Source: Pomacea canaliculata
Lineage: Eukaryota > Mollusca > Gastropoda > Architaenioglossa > Ampullariidae
Assembly: GCF_003073045.1 (NCBI RefSeq)
Contig: NC_037593.1
Span: 9,167,525 to 9,231,524, forward strand
Direction: 5' to 3'
Length of the DNA stretch: 64,000 nucleotides
Made by a program: the position numbers and the translations under genes. The notes beneath the pieces are model-generated. The model worked only from the letters and a program-made list of their open reading frames with translations. It searched no databases and was not told where the DNA came from. Positions 1-18,229 of this stretch are shown in pieces; position 1 is the stretch's first letter, and each line of letters opens with the position of its first letter.

Positions 1-3000
1 GCTAATTCTGAGTAGCAAACTTCTATCAATTATCACATGTTCTTTGCTTATTTAAAAGCTGCATGTTTAAATGCATTCGAGTATTTCTTATAATCCGAAC
101 TAAAAAGTTTGAAGTTAATTTATGATCACTTTGTTTCAGCTTCAACGATCTTAGACTTGCCAAAACTGGTTTCAAAATGGAACATTTTGCCTGCTAGTAC
201 GTCTGACTTTTAAAAAATCCCAAGAAAGCCTGAATGTGTTTATTCATCACTTGTTAACTACCAGATTTTGCCAACAAAAAGTAATCAACAGAGGAATAAG
301 AGTCTTTTTAGAATTTGCCTTTTCATACTTTGTTGTTTGGGATTAGAAGCTCTGTAAACAGAAGCGAAATTCACTGTATACAGTTATAAAATCCAGTCTG
401 GAAAACAGTGCCAAATTTTCTTGCTTTGTCTATGGTCAGAGCAGATGCTTTATATGTTTCAATATAAACTCTTTACCAAGCTTATTGTGCAATTTGAAGG
501 AAAAAACCCTCCACACTCTGGAGACCAGTCACAAAATTTTAAAGATGTGTCTACAATGAGCACTTTCATTTGCATAAAACAGATTAAACAAGTCAGTATA
601 AGACTATGACAGAGACATTCTTTCTAAATTTAACATTAGGAGGGATGAAAGTAAAGATAAATACTAGTAGCCAAGTCTTCAGCTTTACAGAGGCAAGATA
701 GCAAGAAGAAAAAGTTTGCTATTGGCAGGGTGACAACAGAAACAAAAAACAAAACCAAACAAAAAAAAGCAGACCGAATGTAATTTTTTCTTGTTGAAAT
801 AAAAATTACAATTAAAGAGCCTACTGCATAATAACTAATTTGCACTGAAATCTTGCTGCAATTATTGTTAGTCTGTTAGTTTTAACAGATAGGAACCATT
901 TTTTGTGGTATAAAATATTTACAGATGCAAATGACTAACTGAAATTAGTTTTAAAAATTCAGAAGTACTAAATGCAACAAAGTATTTATGCAAATGCAAC
1001 AAACATGCAATACACAGCAAAATCTGCAAGAAAACAACTTATATCTAGGAAGAAGTCGGTCCCTGCAGAACACTCCACAGAAAATTGTCACAAAGCATCA
1101 ATGATTACACCCCAAGATTACTAAACAATGTGGTAACCACAGGCATTAACATTATGACCTTCAACCTAAAGAATGTAGCACTGTTTCTTGATGAAAACTT
1201 CTTCCAATCCTAGGCAGACTGGACATAAAAGCATGTTGTTTTTTTTAAGTGAATTAATTTCTCTCTTTCTAGCTATTAACGAAATGCACCATTCTTGAAC
1301 ATGTGAAATGGTAACAAGTGAAGCAAGCATGCATTCGTCATCGACATGTACAGAAGTGTCCCACTCTATTATCACAAGGTTTGTCAATGAGAGGCTGTGA
1401 AAAAGAATATGATAGTGGTCCCTTTAACTGAATTCTCAAGTTTCACTGAAACATGAGCAAATTTATAAAGAGCGAAAAGATATACATTCTACTTATTACG
1501 TCACAAATATCTCACAAACACACAAGCTCTAATGATGAAAGTTACACAGCTCGCTAAAGAATACATCTTTTCACATGCATGTTCTACAGGTCTTGAAACC
1601 TTAATACATATAAATCACCAAAAATATAACCCCTAGTTATATGGCCAGATAATGATAATGATTCTCACTGACACTCTTATCTAATGCATACCTGCACACC
1701 ACCAGAATGCAACATTATGTTATGAGTAGCAAAGAAAATACAATTTTTCAACAACTGCAGAGAAAATGATAACTCTCCAACGGCCCACTGTTTTATACCC
1801 CACCCCCAAATTATACATAAACGCAAAATGTTAATTTGCATTGTTCTAATATTAAATGCAACAAAATGTTTTGTGCACCATGACCAGTGGATAACCAAAC
1901 CCTTCAAGCAGCAATTTTTTCAAGAATTCTTTTTGTTCCAAAGAGTGGCAAAAATGAAAACAACATCTAACATCACATCCACCATATCATAGACCTAATA
2001 ATAAATTTTTGATGGACGGTTACCACAAGTTTATAGGGGTTGGGGAGGATAGGATATAGCCTAAGAAAACAAGTTCCACTGTCAGTGACATTTTGGTTGA
2101 CAGATTAAAGGACACATTGCCAGCCCTGAATACACGATCACCAATCTCTCAAGCAACAGGGGCCTGTAAATAACAAATGCCCCATAATTTATATCCCTTA
2201 AGGACTCCATCTTCTTTAAGTAATTTTACTTTCCAGCATCTGCATCTGCGATTTAGCATAAGCAATTAGCACAAGCCTTTGCATCATAAAAGAAAAAAAT
2301 TAAAAAGGACAAAACATTCTACTGTGGTATTTTTACATTTCTCTTAAATGCATGTCCTGGGGCATTGTTAGTACAGCCTGTAAGCTATTTAAAGAATTAA
2401 AAGCTAGTGATTTCATACTTTTAAACAGAAACGATGCTTACTTTGAATAGGTTTTTACAATCATTATGAATGCTTCATAAGTGGCCAGTCACCAGTAAAA
2501 GTAAAAGACAATGGCCTTTCAAAAAAGAATAAGCAGAATGTGGTACTTGTGAACTGAATAGTTTGCTACTAAGACAGAATCATCTCTCACTTATCTTCCC
2601 CCTCCCAACATATCATATTCTCCCACTTATGCATAATCATGCACATGCATGCATGCTTACACACATATAGCCAAAAATGTAATAAGGGATATCAGCATGT
2701 ACATCTCTATTTAAGACAACACATCAACTCTGTAAAAGTTATACACAGCTTCTATTTGCTATGATTTCTATACAATGTAAACAGATTAATAACAGATTAA
2801 TGTAGCCAACAACCTGGAGATACGAAGTTGATAGGAATAGAGTACCTTAAAGTAGCTGTGTCTATAAGAACTATTTTCTTAGCAGTCCATTTTTTAAAGA
2901 CTGGAATATGCCTTTATAAACTCTTTCTAAAAATGATATAAATTGAAGATTAGGCGATTAGGAAAAACTAGGAACATTAAGTGCTCTCAAAATAGCCATT

Positions 3001-3445
3001 TCAGGAAAGTGTATGCATATGGGCTTGTATTATGTATTTGCATGCTTCTGAATGCATATCTTAAGTACAATTTAAAAAGTCTTAATAGGACAGTAAAACT
3101 GTATTGTATGTAGACTATCATTGCATACACTTTGGAAATCCTTCACAGCTCAAGGATGATTTTATTGTCTATTCCAAGCAATGCTTACACTGTTCCAATC
3201 TATTAACAGTTTAATCAATGACCACAGAGTAATCATAAAAATTAACACATTAAACATGTTTGCAGAGAATGTTTCTCTCCCACAAGACTAGTGCACGACT
3301 CAGTGGCTATAAAGACAAAATCTTGAGCAGGAGGGGGCTTAGTCCAGTTTATGTCTGTATTATTCACAAAGTACCTGCTTGGAAATGTCAGTGGTAAAGA
3401 ATGTAAAACAAAAGTAGAAATGCAAGCATCTAAACTATACAGTTA
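1..3445. other. 3' flank and probable 3' UTR of Rab35; no gene seen
   Basis: AT-rich sequence downstream of the Rab35 stop on the minus strand. I see no ORF with recognisable protein features on either strand. The part nearest the gene is probably Rab35 3' UTR, because a minus-strand AATAAA lies at 3161-3166. The remainder could be more UTR or intergenic DNA. Confidence 0.5.
3161..3166 (-). other. candidate polyadenylation signal of Rab35
   Basis: The plus-strand hexamer TTTATT reads AATAAA on the minus strand, about 280 nt after the Rab35 stop codon. It is chosen on motif and distance only; other hexamers further downstream may be used. Confidence 0.35.
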
Positions 3446-10512
<7,067 letters not shown>

Positions 10513-10715
10513 TGCCTTCTATCGGCAAATTATACAAACGCACTCCAGGAAGTCAAGCAGAGGAGGCGACCGGAACTTGTCAAACCTTCGTCACCACTGT
10601 TCTTGCGCGCTTGATCAATGCTGCCACGCATGCGCACAGATAACCTCGAAGTGATGCATAGGTCGTCGTCTGCTACGACGATTAAAGTTTGATCTGGTTT
10701 CCATTATCAAACGTA
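10513..10715. promoter_or_regulatory. bidirectional promoter interval between Rab35 and ABHD11
   Basis: Only 203 bp separate the two start codons, which point away from each other. The stretch is richer in CpG (for example gaggcgaccgg, tgcgcgcttg, cgtcgtctgctacgacg) than the flanking AT-rich DNA and shows no TATA box, as expected of a housekeeping bidirectional promoter. It must also hold both 5' UTRs unless non-coding exons exist elsewhere. Confidence 0.65.
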
Positions 10716-13700
10716 ATGATATTTAGAAGATTTATTTTACGTTCTCAGAACATATCGCAGGTGCAGATCATCTGGCGAAATCTTTCTGATTATCAAAGGT
10801 AACCTGTGAGGTATTTGAGATCTGCAGTATTTCGCAACCACATGTCCTTTGCGTGGGACAAAAGAGATAATGGCATGCTTCGTTGGTTTTCGGCTTGCTT
10901 CGCGCAACCATAGACATGGACACATATCAATGATTTCTCTGTTTTGATCAAGTCTTTCGGCCGCTATATGGTCTGTCTGTCGCTCTCTCTCCCTCACTTC
11001 TTACCTCTCTTAGGTGAATAAGGAATGCAAGGGAGCATTAAACTAGATCGACTGTGATCCGAGCCTATTAAAGCAGCATCAGAAATATAATGCGGACATC
11101 GTAACATCTTTCTTCAGACGTAGCCTGAAGGGAAACTGCAAAATAGATAAATCAAACAAATGGGAAAACATCGAATATATATGCCTTGTGAGGCCCAAAT
11201 GTAGATTTTTCACTAAATGAAATGGCAGATATGTTCGTCACACACAAAAAAACTTTTTCACAAAGACCAACATTAGATTTGAGTGCCCAGTTTTTCTTCT
11301 GAATCTAGATATTAACACATTACAATATGTTTTAGAATCTTTAGCTGCAATATTTTATGTCCATTGCAACGTCATGTCAAAGCTGCAACATTTAATACCA
11401 TGCACTTTTTACTTTTCAGAAATGTGAATATAGCTTACACCATTTATCCCGAGGGAAATTTAGTGAAAAATCAACCCACACCTGTTTTTGTGCTCCATGG
11501 ACTGTTTGGCAGTAAATCTAACTGGCGCAGCCTTGCTAAACGAATTGCTTTAGAAACTAAAAGACAGGTAATTAAAAATGCACTTCTTAAATGCCAGTGT
11601 CCTTAATGCAAACTTAAAGTTTTATCAAAATATAAGCTCTTTGTTTTGGTTCATACCTACATTCCATAGCTTTTTAGAGGTCATTGTGAAGCATAAATAG
11701 TAGATCTACTCAGAAAAGTTTAATAAAGAGCAAAACTTCTGTTGCTGCTTGCGCTGCACAAAGGATTAATTACATTTTACACATCAGTATTATCTTCTAA
11801 CAGAATCAAGCTTATACAATATTTTCAAAGGCCTTTATGGCATTAAGATGAACTAAAGAAATCTTAAATTGAAGGGAGCCTAATTATTAAGTAAATTAAT
11901 TTATCTTTGAATGTACTCTTTGAAGTTGTTATGATGGAATGTCTTAATTTTCAGGTTGTCACATTAGATGCCCGAAATCATGGAGAGAGTGGCCATGACC
12001 CTAAAATAAACTACTTACTTATGCGAGATGACCTTCTGAGAATGATGGATGCAATGGGTGTTGAGAAAGCAATACTTCTTGGTCATAGCATGGGTGGAAA
12101 AACGGTTATGTGTTTTGCTCTTTCCAAGGTAAGTTTTGAGGATAAAAAAAGAGGATAGTTACAATGAAAATGATTTATTTGGCTATACTAATATAGGAGA
12201 GCAATTATTAGTAAACAATAGCAAAATGTAACAGAGCAGTAGCATGAAAAAAAGAGGGAGTAGAAGCACGATACATTCAGTGGAAAGATATACATAAACA
12301 TAGTGCACCTTTTACAGCGCTTGAGATTACTTCAGCCTTAGCTGATGGTCTGTATCCTGCCCTGTGAGGACATGGGGAACTGGTTCCTTTGACTAGACTT
12401 GCGAATACTCTTCTTCACAGAAACTTTTACTGTCTCTTGCACACAAAACTTTATTCCTCAACCTATGCTGGCAAGATGTCATATGGCACAAAGATACTTT
12501 ATATCCATATATGTTTATATCCATTGAGAGATGAAAGCCTATTCCACATGTATTAGAAACTCATCCAGTAAAGCATAGAACCACTTTTGAAAGAACCGTT
12601 TCGCATCATCTCAACCATAAATTACTTGTTGTGCATCAAAGGTTCTTGTATGCACTCTTTATCAGTGATGTACTGGCCTCCCCCATGATGTCAGCACTAA
12701 ACTGCTTAACATTTATAGCCATTTTGTTGCATTCTCTCTCAACAAATCAACAACCTGGAAATATACCACTTTTTTTTTTTAAAAAAAGCACTTGTAAGGA
12801 AGGTACCACATATCACTTCATTTAATACCAAGGCCTGCTGACTTGTAATCGTCATTGCTAAATTCCTCAGGCTTTGCATAGCAGATTGAGCAGTTACTTC
12901 TTTTCTGCTACAAATGCAAAGTTCTGCATATAAGGAGAGGAAGCAGTGAACATGAAAATGCCAAGTGCTTAAAGACAGCTGTAAACACTGCTCATGGTAG
13001 CCCTCAAAAGTGTCATAAGAATAAGCTTAAGAAACAGCTATCATTGAACAAGATACCACTTGTTGAAAAACTGCGGCAGCGGTGGCTGATACAAAAGCAT
13101 GGGCAAGATACAAGCTTGAGATTTAAATAAGGGAAAAACTACCAGTTTTAAGTCATAAGCACCAATACCTCAAGCCTTCAAGAGCCATGAAAGTACTGAG
13201 ATCTGTAATTTAATATTCCAATAAAGAAACTAAGTGACAATCATATGCAAGAGTACTTAAACAATACAAACATCTGTTTCTTACAAATTCTTGTTGTTAG
13301 AGGTCAGTAAGGTACATGAGGGGAATAATAATATGATATACACTATTTTGACTTGTCTTTTACATATGTGCAGTGTGCTGTGTTTCTACTCGATCATCTG
13401 TTGCTGCTGTGTTTTTTTTCCACTAGCCAGAGAGAGTGAGTAGCCTAATTGTTGTGGATACTGCACCAGTGATCAGCCCTGGAGGTAAGATGTTCAAACT
13501 TTATGCTGAGGAAATGAAAAATGCTGACATCTCATCCATCTCTTCCCTGACAGAGGCAAGAAATAAAGTTGGAAATGCACTAAAAGCTGTTGTTTCTGTA
13601 AGTAGTTCAATAAAAATTTTGGTGTTGTTATAATAAGATTATAAACGTCAATTTGCTGTGTCTTTTCTTCACATATCAGTATATGCAAATATACATTTAG

Positions 13701-14562
13701 CTAGAGCTAAAAAAAATATAATTGGTCAGTATGTTGCTTTTAAAATTTATGTTGCAATGTGGAAAAAAAGATATGTTAAATATAATTTTTTTTTCACCAG
13801 TTGTGAAACTAGTTCAAAAGTTATTATATGTGGGTCCAGGATATTGCTTATCCTCACCTGTTGTTATGAGTTTTAAAAGAATTGTGATTAATATTTAGAC
13901 ATAAATAATGGCCCTTTTTCTTCTTTTCTGTTTCATAATCAGGATGTTGGAATCCAACAATTCCTTCTCACTAATCTGACACAGTCAGAGAACAAGACCA
14001 TAGCCTGGAGAGTCAATTTAGATGCCATCATTGACAATGTTGATGACATTTGTTCCTTTCCAGAATTTGCATCCACATATGACAGGAAAGTTCTTTTCAT
14101 TGGAGGATCAGATTCAGAGCATATACAGTGAGTGTGTTTAATAAGTAGTGACAAAATACATAATTTAAACAAATAATAATAACACAATGAGCTCATCTCT
14201 CTCTTGGAGTGATAATTCAGACACAATTTTTTTTTTATCCCAAGTGTTGTGAGTTCCATCATTTAACGTTTGATATCTTTTGGCCCTCGGGTTGTGTATA
14301 TGTACTGTTAACATCAGCATTTTTGCATTGTTATTGTGATGGTGGGTGCAAGAATAAATAAAATATGTTTTAATTTCATTTTGTAGGTGATACATTAATT
14401 CTCTGTTGCAGTGAGTCAGCTAAGCCAATCATCAGAAAGCTTTTTCCAACAGCAGCAATTGAATATATCTCAAATGCAGGTCATTGGGTACATGCTGACA
14501 AGCCAGAAGAGTTTTTACAAAAAGTGAAAGAATTTATTCATAGTACACATGGAGAAAGCTAA
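10716..14562 (+). CDS. ABHD11: ABHD11-type mitochondrial alpha/beta hydrolase, six exons
   Basis: ABHD11 is a mitochondrial serine hydrolase linked in mammals to protection of the 2-oxoglutarate dehydrogenase complex. Exons are 10716-10798, 11420-11567, 11955-12128, 13427-13597, 13943-14127 and 14412-14562. All have GT-AG borders and the 912 nt encode 303 residues. Exon 1 is short and was found by joining a CAAAG|gtaacc donor in frame to exon 2; its product MIFRRFILRSQNISQ is Arg-rich without acids, like a mitochondrial presequence. Family landmarks are FVLHGLFGSKSNWRSLA, DARNHGES, nucleophile GHSMGG (Ser122), LIVVDTAPV, LLTNL, WRVNLDAI and NAGHWVHAD (His278). The TAA stop follows STHGES. Length and motif order match the vertebrate protein. 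Exons 2-6 are certain and exon 1 is likely. Confidence 0.93.
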
Positions 14563-16110
14563 TTTGTTTGAAGAATTGTGATAGGATAAATTTATTTAAA
14601 TATGCTGATTCCAGAAATTCAGCTGAAGTTACCCACACTTCATTTCAAAAGAATTTTACACAAAGTGTTGTTGACCTTTCATACTTTGCAGTTTGCCACT
14701 GTTTCATATTACTTGGTCTCTGGCCATTTTAATAGCTCTGCATTTTCTGTATAATTCAGAGCCACAAACGTTTCAAACGTTTTCAGGCAAAGCCATGCAG
14801 CAGCAAATGTAGATTTTGTGAATTTCACCAGAGTTCATATTCTTTATGTAGGCAGCAAGATATTTACGCCATGCCTTCTCCCTTGAAGCATAAACAAACA
14901 ACTTTCCCAGCACAGGGCAGTCATGCAGAAACTGAACTTTTTTGATAATTTTATCCTTTGAAAGTATATATATATAAAAACAGACAAATGTAATGAAATC
15001 ATTCAATGCTAGGATAACCTGTTGCAGTCTGTATATGCTATTATAGTGAATCCCATAACATACTCAGACCCTACAGAAGTATGACTCTTGTATGTTAGTG
15101 CTATTTTTCATTCTTGCCAAGCCCTCTCAACATATGGCACTTACGTTATGTCACTGACTTGATTCAAGTTACCTTACCCTGCACGCTATAGTGTTTATTA
15201 TAATTCAGTGTGTACATTCATACTTCTAGTATTTCTGTACTACCAATGTAAATTTGTCTGGAAGGAGATAAACAGGTTGAATATATTAGTGACTTGTTCA
15301 AGAATTACTTTCTGATCAGGCATATATACCTATCAGTCGAATGAACACCTTTATTGATATTATCTTTTTTTCAGTTCTTACTTTGAGATCTATGTATAAT
15401 TTTACCACTTAATAATTAGAATTCAACATGGTTAAACTCAGAAACTCACCTTTGTAATATATGATCATTGATGTTCAAAATATACATAAATTTGTCATCT
15501 AAAATTATTTGTTAAACATGACTGACTGCAGGACTGGAGTACAATGTCAATGCTTAATAGTTAGTCCTGGGCAATATGTCCAATGATAAAATATTGCACG
15601 CATTAATAACTCAAAAGTATATTTTCAGTAAAACTTCACCTCAGATTACCAGCACGGTATGGTTTTGATGATAAAGTCTGGATATTTACCTTTGCTATCA
15701 CTGCTGATTTTTTAACAGGACTGCCACTATCTTGAATACGTAACAAGCAATCGCCACCCTGAAAGCACACAAAAAAACCCAACAAATTTTGAGCAAAATA
15801 AGATATACAAAACAAGCCAAGCCACGTTTACCATACATGTCGATTTTATATCAGCAAGAGATCAAGGTGATGCATACGAACACTTCAGAGATAATCCACA
15901 CCGATCAACTGCCCTTACACTTACTATATTCTCTTTGTCAGTGTGTATGAGAGACAAAAAAGTGTTTTTCTGAAGCACTTCAAATTTTGTTGCGAATTCG
16001 TAAATTACGCATTTTAGTTCTCAAAAAGTCTTATTTCTTCTTATAATTCGACACTAAGATTTCCTTTGAAAACTTCTTGTAAATTACAGATTTCCCTAAT
16101 CATGGATGTA
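14563..16110. other. ABHD11 3' UTR and intergenic sequence; no gene seen
   Basis: AT-rich sequence after the ABHD11 stop. I find neither a clear AATAAA near the stop nor any ORF with recognisable domains. The first few hundred bases are probably ABHD11 3' UTR. Confidence 0.4.
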
Positions 16111-16111
16111 T

Positions 16112-16335
16112 ATAAGGGGCGCCCAGTTGTGTAGTAGTTTAAACACTCGCTTATCACCACTGCAGTCAGCGGCCCAGGGTTCAGATCTCGTCTCGGGACA
16201 CTCTATGTATGTGACACCTTGTCCACAAGGCTGAGCGTTGGGACTTTTCTCCGGTTTCTTCCCTAGCTTTCCTCCCACTTTACAGTGCGAAATGCAGCAA
16301 CGTGGAAGCACGTATTTCCTACTGAATAAACCAAC
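16112..16335 (+). mobile_element. tRNA-derived SINE, near full length
   Basis: It starts GGGGCGCCCAGTTGTGTAG and has A-box-like (TGTAGTAGTTTAA) and B-box-like (GGTTCAGATCTCG) segments about 50 bp apart, i.e. an RNA polymerase III promoter. The body contains TTTTCTCCGGTTTCTTCC and ACAGTGCGAAATGCAGCAA, followed by an AACCAACCAACTA tail. This head, body and tail order is typical of tRNA-derived SINEs that I recall from mollusc genomes. Confidence 0.75.
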
Positions 16336-16384
16336 CAACTATGGATGTATATCTATGCGTCTATAAGGATATACGATGCATTTT

Positions 16385-16550
16385 CGTAATTAAAACACTC
16401 GCATGTCGTCACCTGTTTGTAGGGCTGGTTCTCCGGGTGCTCAGGTTTCCGTCTCCGACAGTGCGAAATCCCCTCAATTAAGGTGGAAGCAAAGATGATG
16501 AATTAGTACTTCCTATAAAAGCACTTAAATCAACCAAACTATAACCTCTA
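16385..16550 (+). mobile_element. second, 5'-truncated copy of the same SINE type
   Basis: It shares the body motifs TCTCCGGGTGCTCAGG and ACAGTGCGAAATCCCC, a GGTGGAAGCA segment and a final AAATCAACCAAAC tail with the SINE 50 bp upstream. The tRNA-like head is mostly missing. Same orientation as the first copy. Confidence 0.65.
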
Positions 16551-16776
16551 CATGTATATATAGGTGACCTGAACGAATGTTCTGACATTTCCGCTTCAGT
16601 GATAAGAACCATTCACGTGTATAATGTGAATTGGAGACATATAAGTGGGCGTGCAGACTGCATGGATAAGAGGAATCTAAGCATATACTTTTATCTATGG
16701 CCGTCTAACAGCCGAGAAATAACAAACAGTAACAGCATTGAATGATGCCATTGACATAACGTACGTGTTTTAATCC

Positions 16777-16788
16777 GAAAGCGAAAGT
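16777..16788 (+). promoter_or_regulatory. IRF/ISRE-like motif upstream of helicase/RBR gene A
   Basis: The sequence GAAAGCGAAAGT matches the IRF core GAAANNGAAA. It lies 134 bp before a candidate splice donor (ACTGAG|gtaata, exon end 16922) and about 4 kb upstream of the gene A start codon. GAAANNGAAA is expected by chance about twice in 64 kb on two strands, so alone this is weak; it is listed because gene B has a similar arrangement. Confidence 0.3.
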
Positions 16789-16922
16789 ACAATTTCTTCC
16801 GTGAACTCTACGCACAACAAACTTCCCTCCGGCGCTTGACGTGTACGTACCATCAGGAGAGAGGATCCCTTAAACTAGTGACAGTGTCGTCAAGTTGAAA
16901 CGACCAAGGAACACAAACTGAG
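16789..16922 (+). other. candidate 5' UTR exon region of gene A
   Basis: A GC-richer stretch downstream of the IRF-like motif ends in the donor ACTGAG|gtaatatt at 16922. It could be spliced to the acceptor TTTTTTACAG at 20545, giving a 3.6-kb 5' UTR intron. A shorter choice is the acceptor GTGTGGCACAG near 20748. The exon start is unknown and the link to gene A is inference. Confidence 0.25.
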
Positions 16923-17642
16923 GTAATATTAAGTTTTTGCTCATTTAGACATGTTTTGTAGAGTTACGTGGCAGCGCATGTGTAGATACAAATTAATTCT
17001 TCTGGCACTAAGGCAAATAAGGGTTCATTGCCACGGCCGTCTCGCAAGTGACTCTTCTCTATGGCCAGTATCTATTAAACTGAGAACAAATATTGAGGTT
17101 GGCCAAGTTGAGCAATGTGTATATAGGGTTATATAAATAGTTCGTTAAACCTGGTCAAGCGTAGATGTCCCGTTATAAAAGACTGACCTGAGCAGGATGC
17201 AGGATAACCCAGACCACCTCGAAGCTCTGAAAGTATGGTGGGAAAAAAAGCATTCCAAGAAATCTACATGTGTATACAGATATTTAAGCACGGGCTTTAC
17301 ACTTTATATACCTGCTATAGTTGAATCTACGAACACTGCAAACGTCATGACACTATATCTACCCATACGGATCGAGTGACCCAACAAATCGAGTATTAAT
17401 TATATCCTGTCTACAGATGAAACATACAAACAGCAAAAATGTGTAGTTTTAGCCTAGCCTGCTGACCTAGAATGGTATAACCATAGCCCTGTAAGTTCAT
17501 TTCGTGAATGCCGTTTAATTGTCATTTATTACTGTATTTTCTAAACAGCATACGAACAGCGGCACAGCTTCTCTACAGAGCGACATCGATCGCCGGCCAT
17601 TACAAAACAAAAATACAATCACCAGTAGGCGGAGCTTAAATT
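16923..17642. other. no gene recognised
   Basis: Short ORFs only, none with recognisable features. If the 5' UTR model of gene A is right, this is part of its first intron. Confidence 0.3.
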
Positions 17643-17759
17643 TGACGTCACTTTGCACCTGCAATGTCGTCTGCTTACCCCAGTCGGTACCGGACACGAT
17701 GTCCAGAAAAGCACAGATCGACTTATCCTCCTCAGACGATTTAACAAGTTTATTAAACG
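17643..17759 (+). other. possible orphan first coding exon with CRE-like site
   Basis: A perfect TGACGTCA (CRE/ATF palindrome) at 17643-17650 is followed by ATG at 17699. The reading frame MSRKAQIDLSSSDDLTSLLN runs straight into a strong donor AAACG|gtaagt at 17759. The surroundings are CpG-rich. I cannot find a second exon or recognise the peptide; joining to the acceptor at 20546 reaches a stop after 22 codons. It may be the start of an unrecognised gene, a decayed gene, or chance. Confidence 0.25.
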
Positions 17760-18229
17760 GTAAGTCCGCTGTCACATGTTGAAAGATTCTGTCTGTGTTG
17801 AACAACCTGAAGAAAATATGCAGCTTCACATACTGCCAATCATCTTCAATAGTATTTCTCTGCTTTGTTATTATTAGATTACACGCGACAAACGGGTCAC
17901 ACTTTGCCACCAGACTCATAAGAAATAACCTAACCACATTTTCCTCTGCTGAAAATGTCTTTCAACTAAGCGTTACTAATTGTTCCACAGCCTTCAACTT
18001 CTCAACAGTCGTATACAGCTGTAAGCGCCATTTTCTCGTCTGCTAGTGAAATATAGTCACGGGACTCAACGTCACACACAAGGTATAGCCAATCACGAGC
18101 TGCACCCTTCCGAATCACGTCGTCTGCTTCAGCCATTCGCTTCCCAATGCGAGAAACTAAAATATCCATATCACCCAATTCATTAAAGGCCATTTATTAA
18201 CGACAGACAACTCCACGCCCTGGCAGTTA
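17760..18229. other. CpG-containing stretch, no gene assigned
   Basis: The minus strand has a 63-codon ORF at 18002-18193 (MAFNELGDMDILVSRIGKR at its start) with protein-like composition but no recognised family. No other feature is visible. Confidence 0.25.

Noticed and set aside
16140-16200. A genuine tRNA gene
   Set aside because: A and B boxes are present but cloverleaf stems do not close and the sequence continues into a SINE body and tail.
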